A stretch of 33,585 nt of DNA, taken from assembly GCA_022579005.1 (NCBI GenBank), contig MU401780.1, forward strand, positions 1-33,585, read 5' to 3'. Each line of letters opens with the position of its first letter. The first letter of the stretch is position 1. The translations under genes and the position numbers were made by a program. Shown here in pieces: positions 12,665 through 24,130 of this stretch. The notes below the pieces were generated by a model. It did not search any database. It worked only from the letters and a program-made list of their open reading frames with translations, and was not told where the DNA came from. Source of the stretch: Poronia punctata (lineage: Eukaryota; Ascomycota; Sordariomycetes; Xylariales; Xylariaceae).

Positions 12665-12683
12665 AAAAAAGGTGGCCTTTTTT
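12665..12683. repeat. Hairpin with 8-bp arms
   Basis: AAAAAAGG at 12665-12672 and CCTTTTTT at 12676-12683 are perfect reverse complements around a 3-base loop. The shape resembles a bacterial terminator, but in this gene-free, fungal-looking context that reading is not supported. It is recorded as a structure only. Confidence 0.4.
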
Positions 12684-13418
12684 AAGTGCTTTTTTTTAGT
12701 GCTTGCATTTAAAAGCATATAGCTAAATTTTTTTTTATATATATATAGTACTATTAACTTTTTTTTATAGCTAAAACGCTTATAGTATATAGTAAAATTC
12801 CTATAACCTAAGCGTTTAAAAAAAAAAGCTAGCGTTAGTTTTAGCAGCTTTACTTTTAAAAGCTTTTTAACTTTTATTTTAAAAAGTAAGCTTTATTGTT
12901 TATAAAAGTTTAGTTAGTATAATGTTTATTAGTTTATAACTACTTTTTTTACTTTGTTTTTAGCTTTTTTAAGCACTTATAAGTATAAGGGTTTGTTTTT
13001 ATATATAAGGTGCTATTAAAGGATTTATTTTTTAAACTTATTGCTTATATATTTATTTACCTTTTTGTTTTTTAAAATGCTTTTGTGCTTTAAAAACTAA
13101 TATAAGTATATTTAGTTTTTTATACTTTTTGCTAGCTGTTTAAACTTTATAAAATAGTATTTTAAGCTATATAAATGTTTGTTAAAAAAACTTATAGAGG
13201 CTATTATATTGTTTAAGTATATATAAACGTTTATTTTTTTAAAAAATATTTTTTAAGTGCTTAGGTAAAGGCTTTTAGTGCTTTTATACATTTTATATTA
13301 AAACCCCTTTTTTAGTTTAGCTATTTAAACTTATAGTATGTTAGTTTTTTTATTTTATAAGCTATAAAAGCTTATAAAGTAAATTAGTTTTTAAAGCTAT
13401 TTAAATATAAAAAAAGTG

Positions 13419-13441
13419 TTTTTTTTTTTTTAAAAAAAAAA
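13419..13441. repeat. T13-A10 homopolymer junction
   Basis: Thirteen T (13419-13431) are followed directly by ten A (13432-13441), giving a 20-bp perfect palindrome. Long poly(dT)/poly(dA) tracts are known to disfavour nucleosomes. It is probably slippage in a mutated tract; there is no sign that it belongs to a promoter. Confidence 0.6.
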
Positions 13442-15812
13442 TTTGCTTAGCTTATAATTTATAAGCTTTAGCTATATTTTTTTTGTTTTTAAGTATAAAG
13501 CTTAGCTATAGTTTTACTAAAGCTATTAAAAGTAGTTAGTAGATTTTTAAAAATAGGTTTTAATTTTTTATAAAATTGTTTTTTAATAGTTAGTTTATTT
13601 ATATATTTTAGCTCCTATAAAGTAATAGCAGTTTAGTTTAGCTATATAAGCTAAAGTTGCTTATTTAAAAGTTTTAAATATTAAAAGTGCGCTTAGTAAG
13701 CTTACTTTTTTAAGTGCTGCTGCGTATAAAAAGGGTTTTTAAACTAGTAAGACTGCTTTTTTTATATATTTTAAAGCACTATAGATTTTATTTATTATAC
13801 TTTTAACCTTTATGCTAACTATTTTGTTTTTATGCTTAATTAACTATTATAATATATTTAAATACTAAATAGTAGCTTTATATATAGCTATTAAAAGTAC
13901 TATTGCTTTAGCTACTATAATAAGTATAAAAGTAAAAAAGCTTTAAATTGTATTGCTTAGTGTTTTTATAAATATACTAGTATAAGCTGCCTTGCTAGCC
14001 TAAACTTTAATATAATATTAAAACCTTAGTTTTTAATTTAAATAAATACTAAGCTATTTTATTACTTTAAAGCTTAAAAAAATAATTATATTTTTAACTA
14101 ATACTAGGTTTTTTATTTTAGAGTTCTTATTATATATATATATAGTAAGTTATACTTATTTTTATTAAAAGTAACAATATTATCTTTTTTTTACTTAATA
14201 GCTTTTATAGCTTAGTATAATAGTATTATAGCGTTTAAGCATAAATTAAATTTATATTTTATTAAAGCTACATTATTTATATAGCTATAGTTATTTTTTA
14301 TAACCTAGTTTAAATAAAAGCATAATAAAAAGTATAAAAAAATTTAAAAAAATTAATAATTTTTATAAAAAGCTGCACTTAAAAGGTTTTTTTAAAGCTA
14401 TAGCATTTTTTTATTTAAGCGTAGCTATTTAGTTTATTATAAAAAACTTAACTTATTATACTATACCAAGCTTTTAGCTTTGCTTTAAAAGCTTATATAT
14501 AAGTTTATTTTAAAAAATAATATTAAAAGCGTTTGCAACGTTTATAGTTAAAATAAAAAAAAACTTTTTTATATATTAAAATATTGTTTTTAATATTATA
14601 TATAAAAGCTATTATTAAATTTATAGCTGCTTAGTTAAGCAAAGCGCTAAACTATTATTATTTAATTATTTTATTATTAATAGCTACTATAGCTAGTTAT
14701 TATACTAAAAGTTGCTTTAAGCTTTTGCTTATATATAAAAGTAATAAAATAAGTTTTTATAATTTAACTAGTATATAATTGTTTTTATTAAGTTTAAAAG
14801 AAAAACTATGTTAGCTTTATAAAAAGTAGCTAGGTAGTAGCTAGTATAAAAGTATGCTTAATATAATGTTATAATTATAAGCTTAATATATATTTAAATT
14901 TGTCTTAGTAATTTAATGCTTATTTTATTGCTTTTTAATACTATATTAGCTATGCTATTGTAAGCTGCTTTAGCTTTAAATATTATAATATATAAGTTAA
15001 TTTTAATTTATATTTAGTGCTTTTTTAGTAAGGCACTTTTATTAGTATAAAAATTTAAAAGGTTATTTTTTACAGCTTTTATAGCTAAAATATATATAGC
15101 AAAAAAGTTAATTTTTTTTAAAAAATTATTATAACTTAGCTATTATAGCATAGTAAAAAAGCTTTTATTTTTTTAAAAAGTTTTTTTTAATTTGCTATTT
15201 TAAAAAGCTTTGTAGTAATATTAATACTTGCTATTTTATTATATTAGTAGTTTTATTTGCTTTTTTTAATAGTAGTTTAAGCTTTAAGTTTAGCTTTTTT
15301 AATAAAAAGCTTGTTTGCTTAGTTCTTAGCTACTTATTTTATTATTGCTGTTATATTTAAGTTAAATTAAAAGGTTTTTTATATTTTAAGCTTTTCAAAG
15401 TTAAAGCTATTTTAAAAGCTAAAGTAAAGGCTTTAACTAAATTTTAATAAAGTGTTTTAATATGTTTGCATATATTTAAGTTTTTTTAAAAATATATAGC
15501 TTTAATTGTTTTATAAACTATACTATTTTATAGTAAGAAGTAGTTTAGCTTAATACTACGTTTTTTTAATTAAAAAACTAGAAATTTAAAAAGTATAACT
15601 TTTTAACAGTATAATAACTTAACCTAGTATATTATTGTTTACTTATATAGCTACTTTAAGTATATTACTTATAGTAAAGTTAAAAGTATTGCTTGCTTTA
15701 TATATAAAAATGTTTATTATATATTAAATAAAGCTATTATTTATTATAAATTTTACTATTTTCTATTTAATAATAAAGTTATAATAAGTATTTTAGCAGC
15801 CTAAGGCCTAGC

Positions 15813-15831
15813 TTTAATACGTAGTATTAAA
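15813..15831. repeat. Hairpin with 8-bp arms and a 3-base loop
   Basis: TTTAATAC (15813-15820) and GTATTAAA (15824-15831) are perfect reverse complements around GTA. Just upstream, AAGGCCT at about 15803-15809 is another short palindromic word. No gene lies nearby and no role is evident. Confidence 0.4.
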
Positions 15832-16289
15832 ATTTTTGCAAACTAGTATATTTATAAAGCAAAGTAACATTTTTAAGGTATTAATTATAGTATTATTGCT
15901 ACTATACTTTAAAAAGCAATATATATTATATACTATTAAACTATTAATTTAAAAATACTATATATAGTTATATTTTGTTTTTAATAAGGTATAAGTATTT
16001 TTTACTTATTTATTATAAATATAAATTATAACTTTAAATAACTATATTTTCTAGTTTTTAGCAAAGGCAAAATATTTATAGTTTAAATACCTTTTATAGC
16101 TTTTTTTAAGTTTTTTATAAAAGCTTAAAGTTTTTAAATAAATATAATATTTGCTTATATATTGCTAGCTATAGTAAAAAATATATTATATATAAAAAGA
16201 AAAGTATTATATATTAGCTTATATAACTATAAAAGTACTTTATTTTTAGTAGCTTTTATTTTTAGCTTTTTTAGTAGTATAAAAAAAGG

Positions 16290-16393
16290 GCAAGCATAAA
16301 TTACTATATAGTATTATATTTATAATTACTATTTAAAAGATTTAATACTTTCTTTTGCTTAAAATAAGCAAAAATAAAGTATTGTATGCTTGC
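16290..16393. repeat. Nested foldback (interrupted inverted repeat)
   Basis: The outer arms GCAAGCATA (16290-16298) and TATGCTTGC (16385-16393) are perfect 9-bp reverse complements. The inner arms 16344-16361 and 16365-16383 form a stem of about 17 pairs with one mismatch and one single-base gap around a 3-base loop. The right arms are nearly contiguous (one base apart), whereas the left arms are separated by about 45 bases of AT sequence. This suggests one longer hairpin whose left arm was interrupted by an insertion, or whose right arm lost that segment. A foldback or MITE-like element is a possible origin. Confidence 0.55.
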
Positions 16394-17711
16394 TATATGT
16401 GTTATGCTTATATTATAGTACTAGTAATAAGCTATAAAGCTGTTATTAAAAGTTAAGTTAAAAAAAGGCTTATAATTTTTAAATTAGCTAGAAAGCTAAC
16501 TAAAATAGCTGTTTTTGTTGTTTTAAAGCGCTATACGCCTTTTTTTAATTTTATACTTTTAGGTTTTTTATAAAAAAAAAAAGTAAAAGGCTATAAAGGT
16601 GCTAATATTAGCAATAGTTATAAAAATAGCTTTTAAAAAAGTGCTAGTACTACTAGTATATATTAAGCTATAGGTATAAAAAATATTTATAGTAAGTTAA
16701 GTTATTAAAAAAGTAAAAAAAAAGGTTTTAGCTTAATTAGGTTTATATTATTTTTATTAAGTCCTTTTCTATTGCTACTATTTAATTATATTTACTTATA
16801 TGTTTTGTTTCTATTTTTTAATAAGTTAAGCTAGTTTTTAATAAAGCAAACAATTTTATTACTTTTAATAATAAGTTAAGCAAAGCAAAAAAAGGTAGTA
16901 GCTAAATATAAGCTATAGTAGTTTATATGATGTTTTAGGCCTATATAAGTACTTATAATATAGCTTTTACTATAAGTTAAATATAGTTATTTTTTATAAC
17001 ATTTTTTAAAGTTATAAAACTTTTAGCACTTAGTATATTATATTATAATAAAAGTATGGTTTACTAGCTTAAAAGGTTTAAATTTAAAAAAAAAATTTTT
17101 TGCTTAGTAGCTTTAAAAAATAAAATAACTTATATGCTAAAATTATATTTACTTTATATTACTTAATTAAGTTGCTAGCTTATTTTAGTAGTAGATTTTT
17201 TATAAGTAAGTTAATAATAGTATAGCTTGCTAGTATATTAAAGTTTAAAATATTTAAAATAATATAAGTAGCTTATTTTTTAATTTTTTAAAAATTGCTT
17301 TAAAAGTTACTAGTTAGTTTTTATATTATAATAGCTTATAAGCAATATTATTATTTTTGTATTAAATTAACTATTTAGTGATAATAAAAAAAGCTATTAA
17401 AAATAAGCTAGTAAAGCTATAAGCATATTAGTTAGCGCTATTTAAAAGTTAGCAAAGCTAAGATCTTTTTAAAAAAGTCTTTTACTAATTAAAGTAAAAT
17501 TTTAAAGCTTTAGTTTATATAAGCTTATTTTTTATTTTATTTATTAGTTATTATAAACTAATTTAAGTTTTTTATATTATTGCTTATTAAGCAATTAATA
17601 CTAAAGCTACGTTTTAACTTAAAATAAAAGTAAGTTTTAAACTTAAAGGAAAACTTTAACTAAAAGCAACTTTTATTATAAAGGCTATAGTTGCTTTGCT
17701 TTTTTGCTACG

Positions 17712-17729
17712 TTATTATTATTATTATTA
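17712..17729. repeat. (TTA)6 microsatellite
   Basis: Six perfect TTA units, preceded by G and followed by G. It is a short simple repeat without visible context. Confidence 0.8.
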
Positions 17730-18645
17730 GTTTAGCTTATTTAAGTAAAAAAAGCTAGCTAAAAGCTTATAAAAGCACTTTTAAAAAAGTTTGCAACTGT
17801 TGCTATATAATTATTTGCTTGCTTTGCTTTAAAACTTTTATTAAAAAGCAAAATATTTACTTTTTTGCTTACTAGTATTGTTTTAATATTTAAAAAAGCA
17901 AGGCGTTTAGCTTAAAATATAAATTTTGTACTTTTTAATACTAAGCTTAAAAAACGTATAAAATAGTATTTATAACTTTAGTAGCTTAATATAAATATGC
18001 TAGTATATAAAATTTTAAGTTTAAAAGTGCTATATTAACTGCTATTATAGTAGCAAAAATTACTTTTATATATATAAAAAAGTTCTTATTGCAATTTTTA
18101 AACATAGCAAAAACTAAACAAAAGCTTTTAAAATAAAAGTTTTTTGTTTATAAAGGTATAAAATACTAATTGCTTTTATTAAATTCAAAACACTTTAATA
18201 TTTTATTATTTTATATGTTACTATAGTATAAGCTTAAAATTAAAAAGATTGTAGGCTTAAGAAAGCAAAAGCTTAAAATTTAAAAGCTATAAAGCTAAGA
18301 AAAAGTTAAAATATTTCCTTACTAAAAAAATACTAGGCCTTTTTTAAAAAGTAAAAAAAGTAAAAAATAAAAGGTTAAAAAAAGTTTTACTAGTAAGCAG
18401 CTGTATAGGTATAAAGTACAAGTTGTTTTAGTAGCAAGTTTATAGCAGGTTATTATAAATATAATATAGTAAATATGTTAGCTAAAAGTTTTATTAATAA
18501 TAATTAATAAAGATTTTTTAAAGTATAATAAACTATTATAGTTTACACTGCTAAAGGGTTTATAATAATTTATTATTATTATATAAAGAAAAAGGTTTTT
18601 TTAAAAAGCAAAGGCTTTTTATATCTACTTATATAAGCGTTTTAG

Positions 18646-18689
18646 TATAGTTTTAGCCTATATATATAAGCACTAAAACTAAAACTATA
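18646..18689. repeat. Inverted repeat with 11-bp perfect arms
   Basis: TATAGTTTTAG (18646-18656) and CTAAAACTATA (18679-18689) are exact reverse complements with a 22-base spacer; part of the right arm is also repeated just before it (CTAAAACT from 18673). It could be a small foldback remnant, though chance is not excluded at this base composition. Confidence 0.4.
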
Positions 18690-21600
18690 ACATTAGCTAA
18701 GTAAAAAAATAAAAATTAAAAGATTTTTAAGCTAAGGTTTTAAATTAAAAAATTGTTTTAGTTATATATATAAAAAGCTTAAAAACTAAATTAACAAAGC
18801 TTTTAAAAACTAATTAAATTATTTATTTAAGCATATTGCTATAAATTAGCACTTTTATAATAAAGGTTTTAATAGTAAAGTATTAATACTTTTTATAATT
18901 AAATAATAGTTTAAGTATATATTTAATTATTATTTACAAAGCTTTAATATAAAAATATTAAAAACTTTATTTAAATATTTTATAAAAACATATAAGTAAT
19001 TTATAAAAAATAAGTTGTTTTTATTAAATTAAATAAATAACTTTTATAGTTATAAATAATTATAAACTATTTAGTTAATAAAGCATTTTCTATATTAAAA
19101 TTCTTAGCACTTAATACTTAAGCTTAAAATAGTACTAGTAAATAATTCAGCTAAATAGTTAAAAAGTATACTAAATATATAAAACCTACCTTAAAGCTTA
19201 TAAAAAGCTAATAAGTTAAAATTAATAAGGCTATAGTTTATTTATTAAACTAAATATTTAAATATATATTTTATTAAAAGACTTTATATAAATAATTTTA
19301 TACTTATTCTATATTTTAAAACCATTATATTAATATTAAAAAGGTTAAAGTAAACTATTTACAAGTTTATAAATATAAAGCTTATCCTTTTACTGCTAAT
19401 ATAAAAAAATATTTTTTAAACTAAGCTTTAAAGCTTATATAGGTTATTTTATTAGCTATAAGTTAACTAATATATATAAAATTTAAATTTTTTTAACTAA
19501 TTAAATAATTTAAACTAAAAACGTAAAATTTAACAAGAACTAAATATTTAATAAAAAGCTTAATAAACTAAAAAATAAGCTTTAAATATTTAACTATAAA
19601 TTTTTTATAAATCTTTTAAACAAAACTTTAATTTTTAAGTTTAAATTATAATACTAAAATATTCACTTTTATAAAAATAAAAATAAAGTTAAATATATAC
19701 TATAATATTTAAAAGCTAAAAGCAAAGTAATTAATAAATATAGTATTAAAAATATTAAAAATTATAAGCATAATAAAACTAATTACTTTTATACTAACTT
19801 AAAATTTTAACTATATTTTATACTTTTTTAGTTTTTTTAATATAGTAATGCTTATAGCAATTAAAAATGCTAATTTTAATAAGTATTATAATAAGTTTTT
19901 TACTTTATTTAAAGCTAGCTAAGCAAAAACATTTATAAATAATAAACATAATAATATATTTTGTTTACTTTATTTAAGTATAAGCGTTAATAGAAAGTTT
20001 TTACTTTTTTTGCTAAGCTACTTAAACTATTAAAATTAAGCTTAAAAGCTTATATTAGTAATAATAAATAAGAAAAATGCTAAAAAGCTATATTTAATAC
20101 TAAATGCTTATATACTTTTAAATTAGCATATAGTATATAAGTAAGCAAAGCTATAAAAGCTAAAGCGCTAAAATGTTTACTATATTACTTTAATAATACT
20201 TTTAAAACATAAAAAAATTATATAAACTAGCTACTATAGTTTTTTTATAAATATAAAATTAAAAAAAAATTTATTATATTAAAGCAAGCTTTTGCTGCTT
20301 TTATAATTATATAAAGAATTTAAAAATTATGTTTTAAAAAATAAGTTTTTTAACCTTAAAAATAACTACTTAGTTAATTATAATTAAATAAGCTTTTAAA
20401 AAAAGTTTTTGCTTATATAGCTAAAAAGTATTAAATTTTAAATTATATATAGGTATATATTTATAAGTTTAATAAAAAAAGCTTTTACTTAAACTCTAAA
20501 GCATAAATAGTAATTTAAAGTAACTAATAGCTTATAAGTAAATATAAAAATATATATGCTTTTATTTTAGCTAAAAGGTTTTTTTTAAAATACTAGCTAT
20601 TATTATTCCTAAGTTTAACTTTAAAATAAAAAAATATAATATAGTTAATATTTTTATTAACATGTTACTTTAATAACTAATTTATATAAAAATACTTTAT
20701 AGCTATAAAAAAACATATTTTATAGCTTTTAAAAGCTTTTTATACATTATAAAAATTATTATTTCTATAGCAAAAAAAGCTTATATTAACGCTTTTAAAG
20801 CTTAGATTTAAACTAGTACCTTATAAACTTTATATTTTTATTAAAAATAAAATATTATTATTTATATATATTAATAACCTTATGCTTAGTTATTAAAAAG
20901 CTTGTAAAACTAAAGCTTTTATAGCTATAAAAATATAAAAAACAAGTATTAACTATTTAAAAGTTATAAATTAAGTAGTTTTTAAGTATAAAAATTATTT
21001 AAAACTATAAATAAAGCTTAATTTAGTTATTTTAAGCTATATATATTACGAAAATATATAAGTTAAGTAACTTTTTTAATAAAATGCTATTAACTTTTAT
21101 AAAATTTATTAAGCTGCTTTTAAATAAAAAAACTGCTAGTTTTTAAAAAGGTTATTATTATTAATATAAAATTAAATTAATTATATATATTATAATTATT
21201 ATTAAACTAAATAGTGTTTTTACTACTTTATAACTTTTATATTTTAATAATAACCTTTTACTTGCTTACTATGCTGCTATTAACCAAGTTTTAAACTATT
21301 TCTAAGTAAATTAATACTTTGCTTTATAGTTTAAAAATAAAATTAGCTTTAAAGTAGCTAGTAATTTATTATTTATAAATAATACTATTAACTAGAAAAG
21401 CTTATAAGCATATACTATACTTTTTTTAGTAGTTTTATTAAATAAAAAACAAATAAATAAAATATTATTATTACTTTTACTACTAAAGCAAAACTTTTTA
21501 TATTAGCTTAAGCTATAAAAAAGCTATGTTTATTAGCTAACTTATTAACAAGCTTAGTATTAATTTAAAATAAAAGCAGATTATTATTTAATATAATAAC

Positions 21601-22056
21601 TAGTAAACTATTAATTTAATAAATAAAAATATTATAATACTTAAAACAAAGCTATAGTATATTAATATTTATAATTATTAGTTATATTAAAAAGTAATTA
21701 ATAAAATGCTTTAATTAGTTTATATACTAATAAATTTAATAATAGCTAATAGTTTTATAAAGTTTTTAGTATAAAATAAGTAAGCAAGCTTTTTAAAGCA
21801 AATTAATTTATTTAATCTAATAAATTATATTAACTATATTTAGCAAAGTAAAGGGTAAAAAACGGTGCTAGGATTAGCATAGCTAGTATATATATTAAAT
21901 ATATAAAATTAATTAATATGTATATATAACTAGTTTATAAGTGCGCGTTGCTTAACTTTTATAATTAAACAATATTTATATTTATTTTAGTTATATATTA
22001 GTTAAGCAGTTTAACTTACACTTTAACTATAAGTGCTATAAAGTAAATTATGCTTG

Positions 22057-22072
22057 TTGCTTAATTAAGCAA
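22057..22072. repeat. 16-bp perfect palindrome TTGCTTAATTAAGCAA
   Basis: The sequence equals its own reverse complement, and GTTGCTTAA from 21947 repeats as a direct copy at 22056. It sits two bases before the hairpin at 22075-22101, giving back-to-back palindromes. Confidence 0.55.
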
Positions 22073-22074
22073 TA

Positions 22075-22101
22075 AGTAAAATGCGCTTTGCGCTTTTTAC
22101 T
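22075..22101. repeat. 12-bp-arm hairpin with GCGC stem
   Basis: AGTAAAATGCGC (22075-22086) and GCGCTTTTTACT (22090-22101) pair with a single mismatch around a TTT loop. The GCGC in both arms stands out in a window where GC words are rare. It may be an element terminus; the inverted word ATGCGCTTT at 22291-22299 is the possible partner end. Confidence 0.5.
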
Positions 22102-22293
22102 TTTTTAATATTATATACTTTTTATTTTAGCTTTATTTTTAACGTTATAATTATTAAATAACTTAAAAATATTTTTACATAGTATTATATAACACATATG
22201 CTTTATATTAAGTATATAAACTTTTTTCTTATTAGTTATTATATATAACTTTGTTATTAATAGACTTATAATAATTATAGCATAATTTTTAAA

Positions 22294-22322
22294 GCGCATA
22301 GTTAATTTTTTAATTAATGCGC
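22294..22322. repeat. Hairpin with GCGCAT ends
   Basis: GCGCATAGTTAA (22294-22305) and TTAATTAATGCGC (22310-22322) are reverse complements apart from a one-base length difference and a mismatch. Together with the hairpin at 22075-22101 it brackets an AT-rich core, which is why the pair is considered a possible small non-autonomous element. Confidence 0.45.
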
Positions 22323-23700
22323 TATATATATTATATTTTTTAAAATAAGCTTTGCTTATTTTTTTAATATTAAATTAATTATTGCTTAGTTTGCTAATAT
22401 ATACTAAATGCTTTTTTACTTTAATAGTAACTACTTAGTTATTTTTAAAATAAACTTATTATTTATTATATACTTTTTATTTAAACTAAATAGTTTAAAT
22501 ATTATAATAAAGCTTTTTTAACTTTTATAATATAAAAAAACATATAAAAATAAAACTTAATTTTAAAATTAAATTTAAACGTAGCTAACTAAGTATAACT
22601 AATTAATTTTTTTTTACTAGTATAGTAAGTAAAATGTATATAAAAAAAGTAGCTTAAAATAATTAGCACTTTTTGCTTTTATAGTTATATTTAGCTAAAA
22701 GTTTTATAAAGTTTTAAAAAAACTTATATTTAGTACTTTATTTAATTACTTATTTTATAATTAAATTTTTTATTTATACTTTATATTTTATTAAGTGCAA
22801 ACTTTATACTTTTACTTTTAAAAAGTTTTTAAGTACTTTAAATCTTTATGCTTAACTATATAGTACTTATACTTTAGTTAAGTATACTTTTATAAGCATT
22901 TTTAATTAAGTTTATATATGCTTAGCGCTTAAAGTACTTTATACTTTTTTATATACTTATATTTTTTAATTATTAAAGGTGTTTTTTACTAAGTACTAAC
23001 TTTTTAATTTAAATTAGTACTTTAACTACTAGTTATTATAGCTTAATTAAAAAATAGTTTATTTATTATTTATTTATTTTTGTTTATTTTTATAGTAGCT
23101 ATACTAGCTAATTATAGGTTGCTTTTTATAAGTATAAAAAGTAAACTTTTTTTAACTTATATTATAAGCTTTTTTTAACTTTTTACTTTTTAAGTAACTT
23201 ATATATATAAGCTACTTATTTTTTAACGCTTTTATTATATATAACTTATTAACCTTAAGCTTTTTTTGCTTAAAGCTTTTATTTTTTTATTTTTTTATAA
23301 CTTTAATAAGTATATATAGTAGCCTTAAGTAATAGCGTTTATATTTTTTTTTTTTTTTAGCTTACGCTATATATTTTTATATTAATTTTTTTTTATATAT
23401 ATTAGTTTAAAATAGTTTTAGCTTGTTTTTATTTTTATACTTTATACTTTTTTATTTTTATATATTTTGCTTTAATTTTAATTTTGTTTATTATATTACT
23501 TATTGCTATTGTTTTGCTAGCGCTTATATACGTACTATTACTGCTTTAGCTTATTTAGTAGCTTACTAAGCAAACGTTATTTATTGCTTTTAAAAAAATT
23601 ACTACTTAGTTTTAGTTTTATAAAGCTTTTAAATTTAAATAAGTTACTTATATATGTTTGTTATTATATAATTATATTTATGCTTTTTTAACTTTTATAT
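22323..23700. other. Gene-free RIP-mutated tract, T-rich
   Basis: No gene, RNA or repeat unit can be supported. A 15-base T run occurs at 23344-23358. Stops are dense in all frames. Confidence 0.5.
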
Positions 23701-24130
23701 ATTATAAATATAATTTTATTAAGTTTTTTAAGCAAAAAAAAGCTATTATTCCTTTTTTTTTATATTAATTGCTTTTATTGCTTTTTTAGTTATTACTTTT
23801 ACTTTTTTTATTAGTTTTTTTATTGGTTTTTTATTACTTTTTTAATTATATTTATAAGCTTTAATAAATTAAACTTTATTTTTAATAAAAGTATTATATA
23901 AGCTTTTATTTTTTTATTTTTTTAAAAAATTTAAAACAACTTTTACTTTTTATGCTTTGCTTTGCTTTTTGCTTTTTAAGTTTTAGTATTGCTTTTAGTT
24001 TTTGCTTTTTAGTATTTCTTACGCTTTTACTTTTAGCTTATTGCTAGAATTTATTTTTTAAATCTTTGCTTAAAAACTTTAACTTTGCTTTTATTTTAAT
24101 TGCTACTGCTTTTTTTTTTAAGTTTTTATA
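23701..24130 (-). other. T-rich low-complexity block with GCTTTT/ACTTTT words
   Basis: In 24001-24120 I count 70 T and 25 A, a strong strand skew. Words such as GCTTTT, GCTTTG and ACTTTT recur without a fixed period, most densely at 23941-24020. Read on the minus strand these are AAAAGC/CAAAGC words, which a Lys/Ala/Gln-rich charged protein tail could leave after hypermutation; such tails are common in fungal transposases. That reading, and the strand given, is inference; no frame is open. Confidence 0.35.

Larger units (their letters stand above)
12481..16287. other. Gene-free RIP-mutated tract, mostly T-rich
   Basis: No reading frame or RNA gene can be supported. Local structures are a hairpin at 12665-12683 (AAAAAAGG and CCTTTTTT around TGG), a T13-A10 junction at 13419-13441, and a hairpin at 15813-15831. 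The T-rich + strand would fit ancestral coding on the minus strand, but no protein motif survives. Confidence 0.55.
16394..21842. other. Gene-free RIP-mutated tract, often A-rich on + strand
   Basis: No gene or RNA is visible. Some lines are clearly A-rich (31 A against 14 T in 18241-18300). Listed separately are a (TTA)6 array at 17712-17729 and an inverted repeat at 18646-18689. The rest is saturated with TAA and TAG in all frames and gives no protein similarity I can recognise. Confidence 0.55.
21843..22322. repeat. Cluster of palindromes and GCGC words, MITE-like candidate
   Basis: This stretch holds several inverted repeats and keeps GCGC words that are scarce elsewhere: TGCTA/TAGCA around GGAT near 21866; TGCTTAACT (21949-21957) with AGTTAAGCA (22000-22008); the 16-bp palindrome TTGCTTAATTAAGCAA (22057-22072); a 12-bp-arm hairpin with one mismatch (22075-22101); and a further hairpin at 22294-22322. 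ATGCGCTTT at 22081-22089 recurs inverted at 22291-22299, so the two could be terminal inverted repeats of an element of about 220 bp. The only ATG-started frame of note in the window runs between them (minus strand, 62 codons), but it is Ile/Lys/Asn-rich with no domain and I do not call it a gene. Confidence 0.45.

Noticed and set aside
12665..12683. Hairpin followed by T run as a rho-independent terminator.
   Set aside because: The window shows no bacterial gene, ribosome binding site or operon, and the composition fits mutated fungal repeats.
22111..22299. A 62-codon ATG-started frame on the minus strand, rich in Ile, Lys, Asn and Tyr.
   Set aside because: It is low-complexity, has no domain or signal, and its first codons are simply the inverted ATGCGCTTT repeat word. 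In this much AT-rich DNA one such frame is expected by chance.
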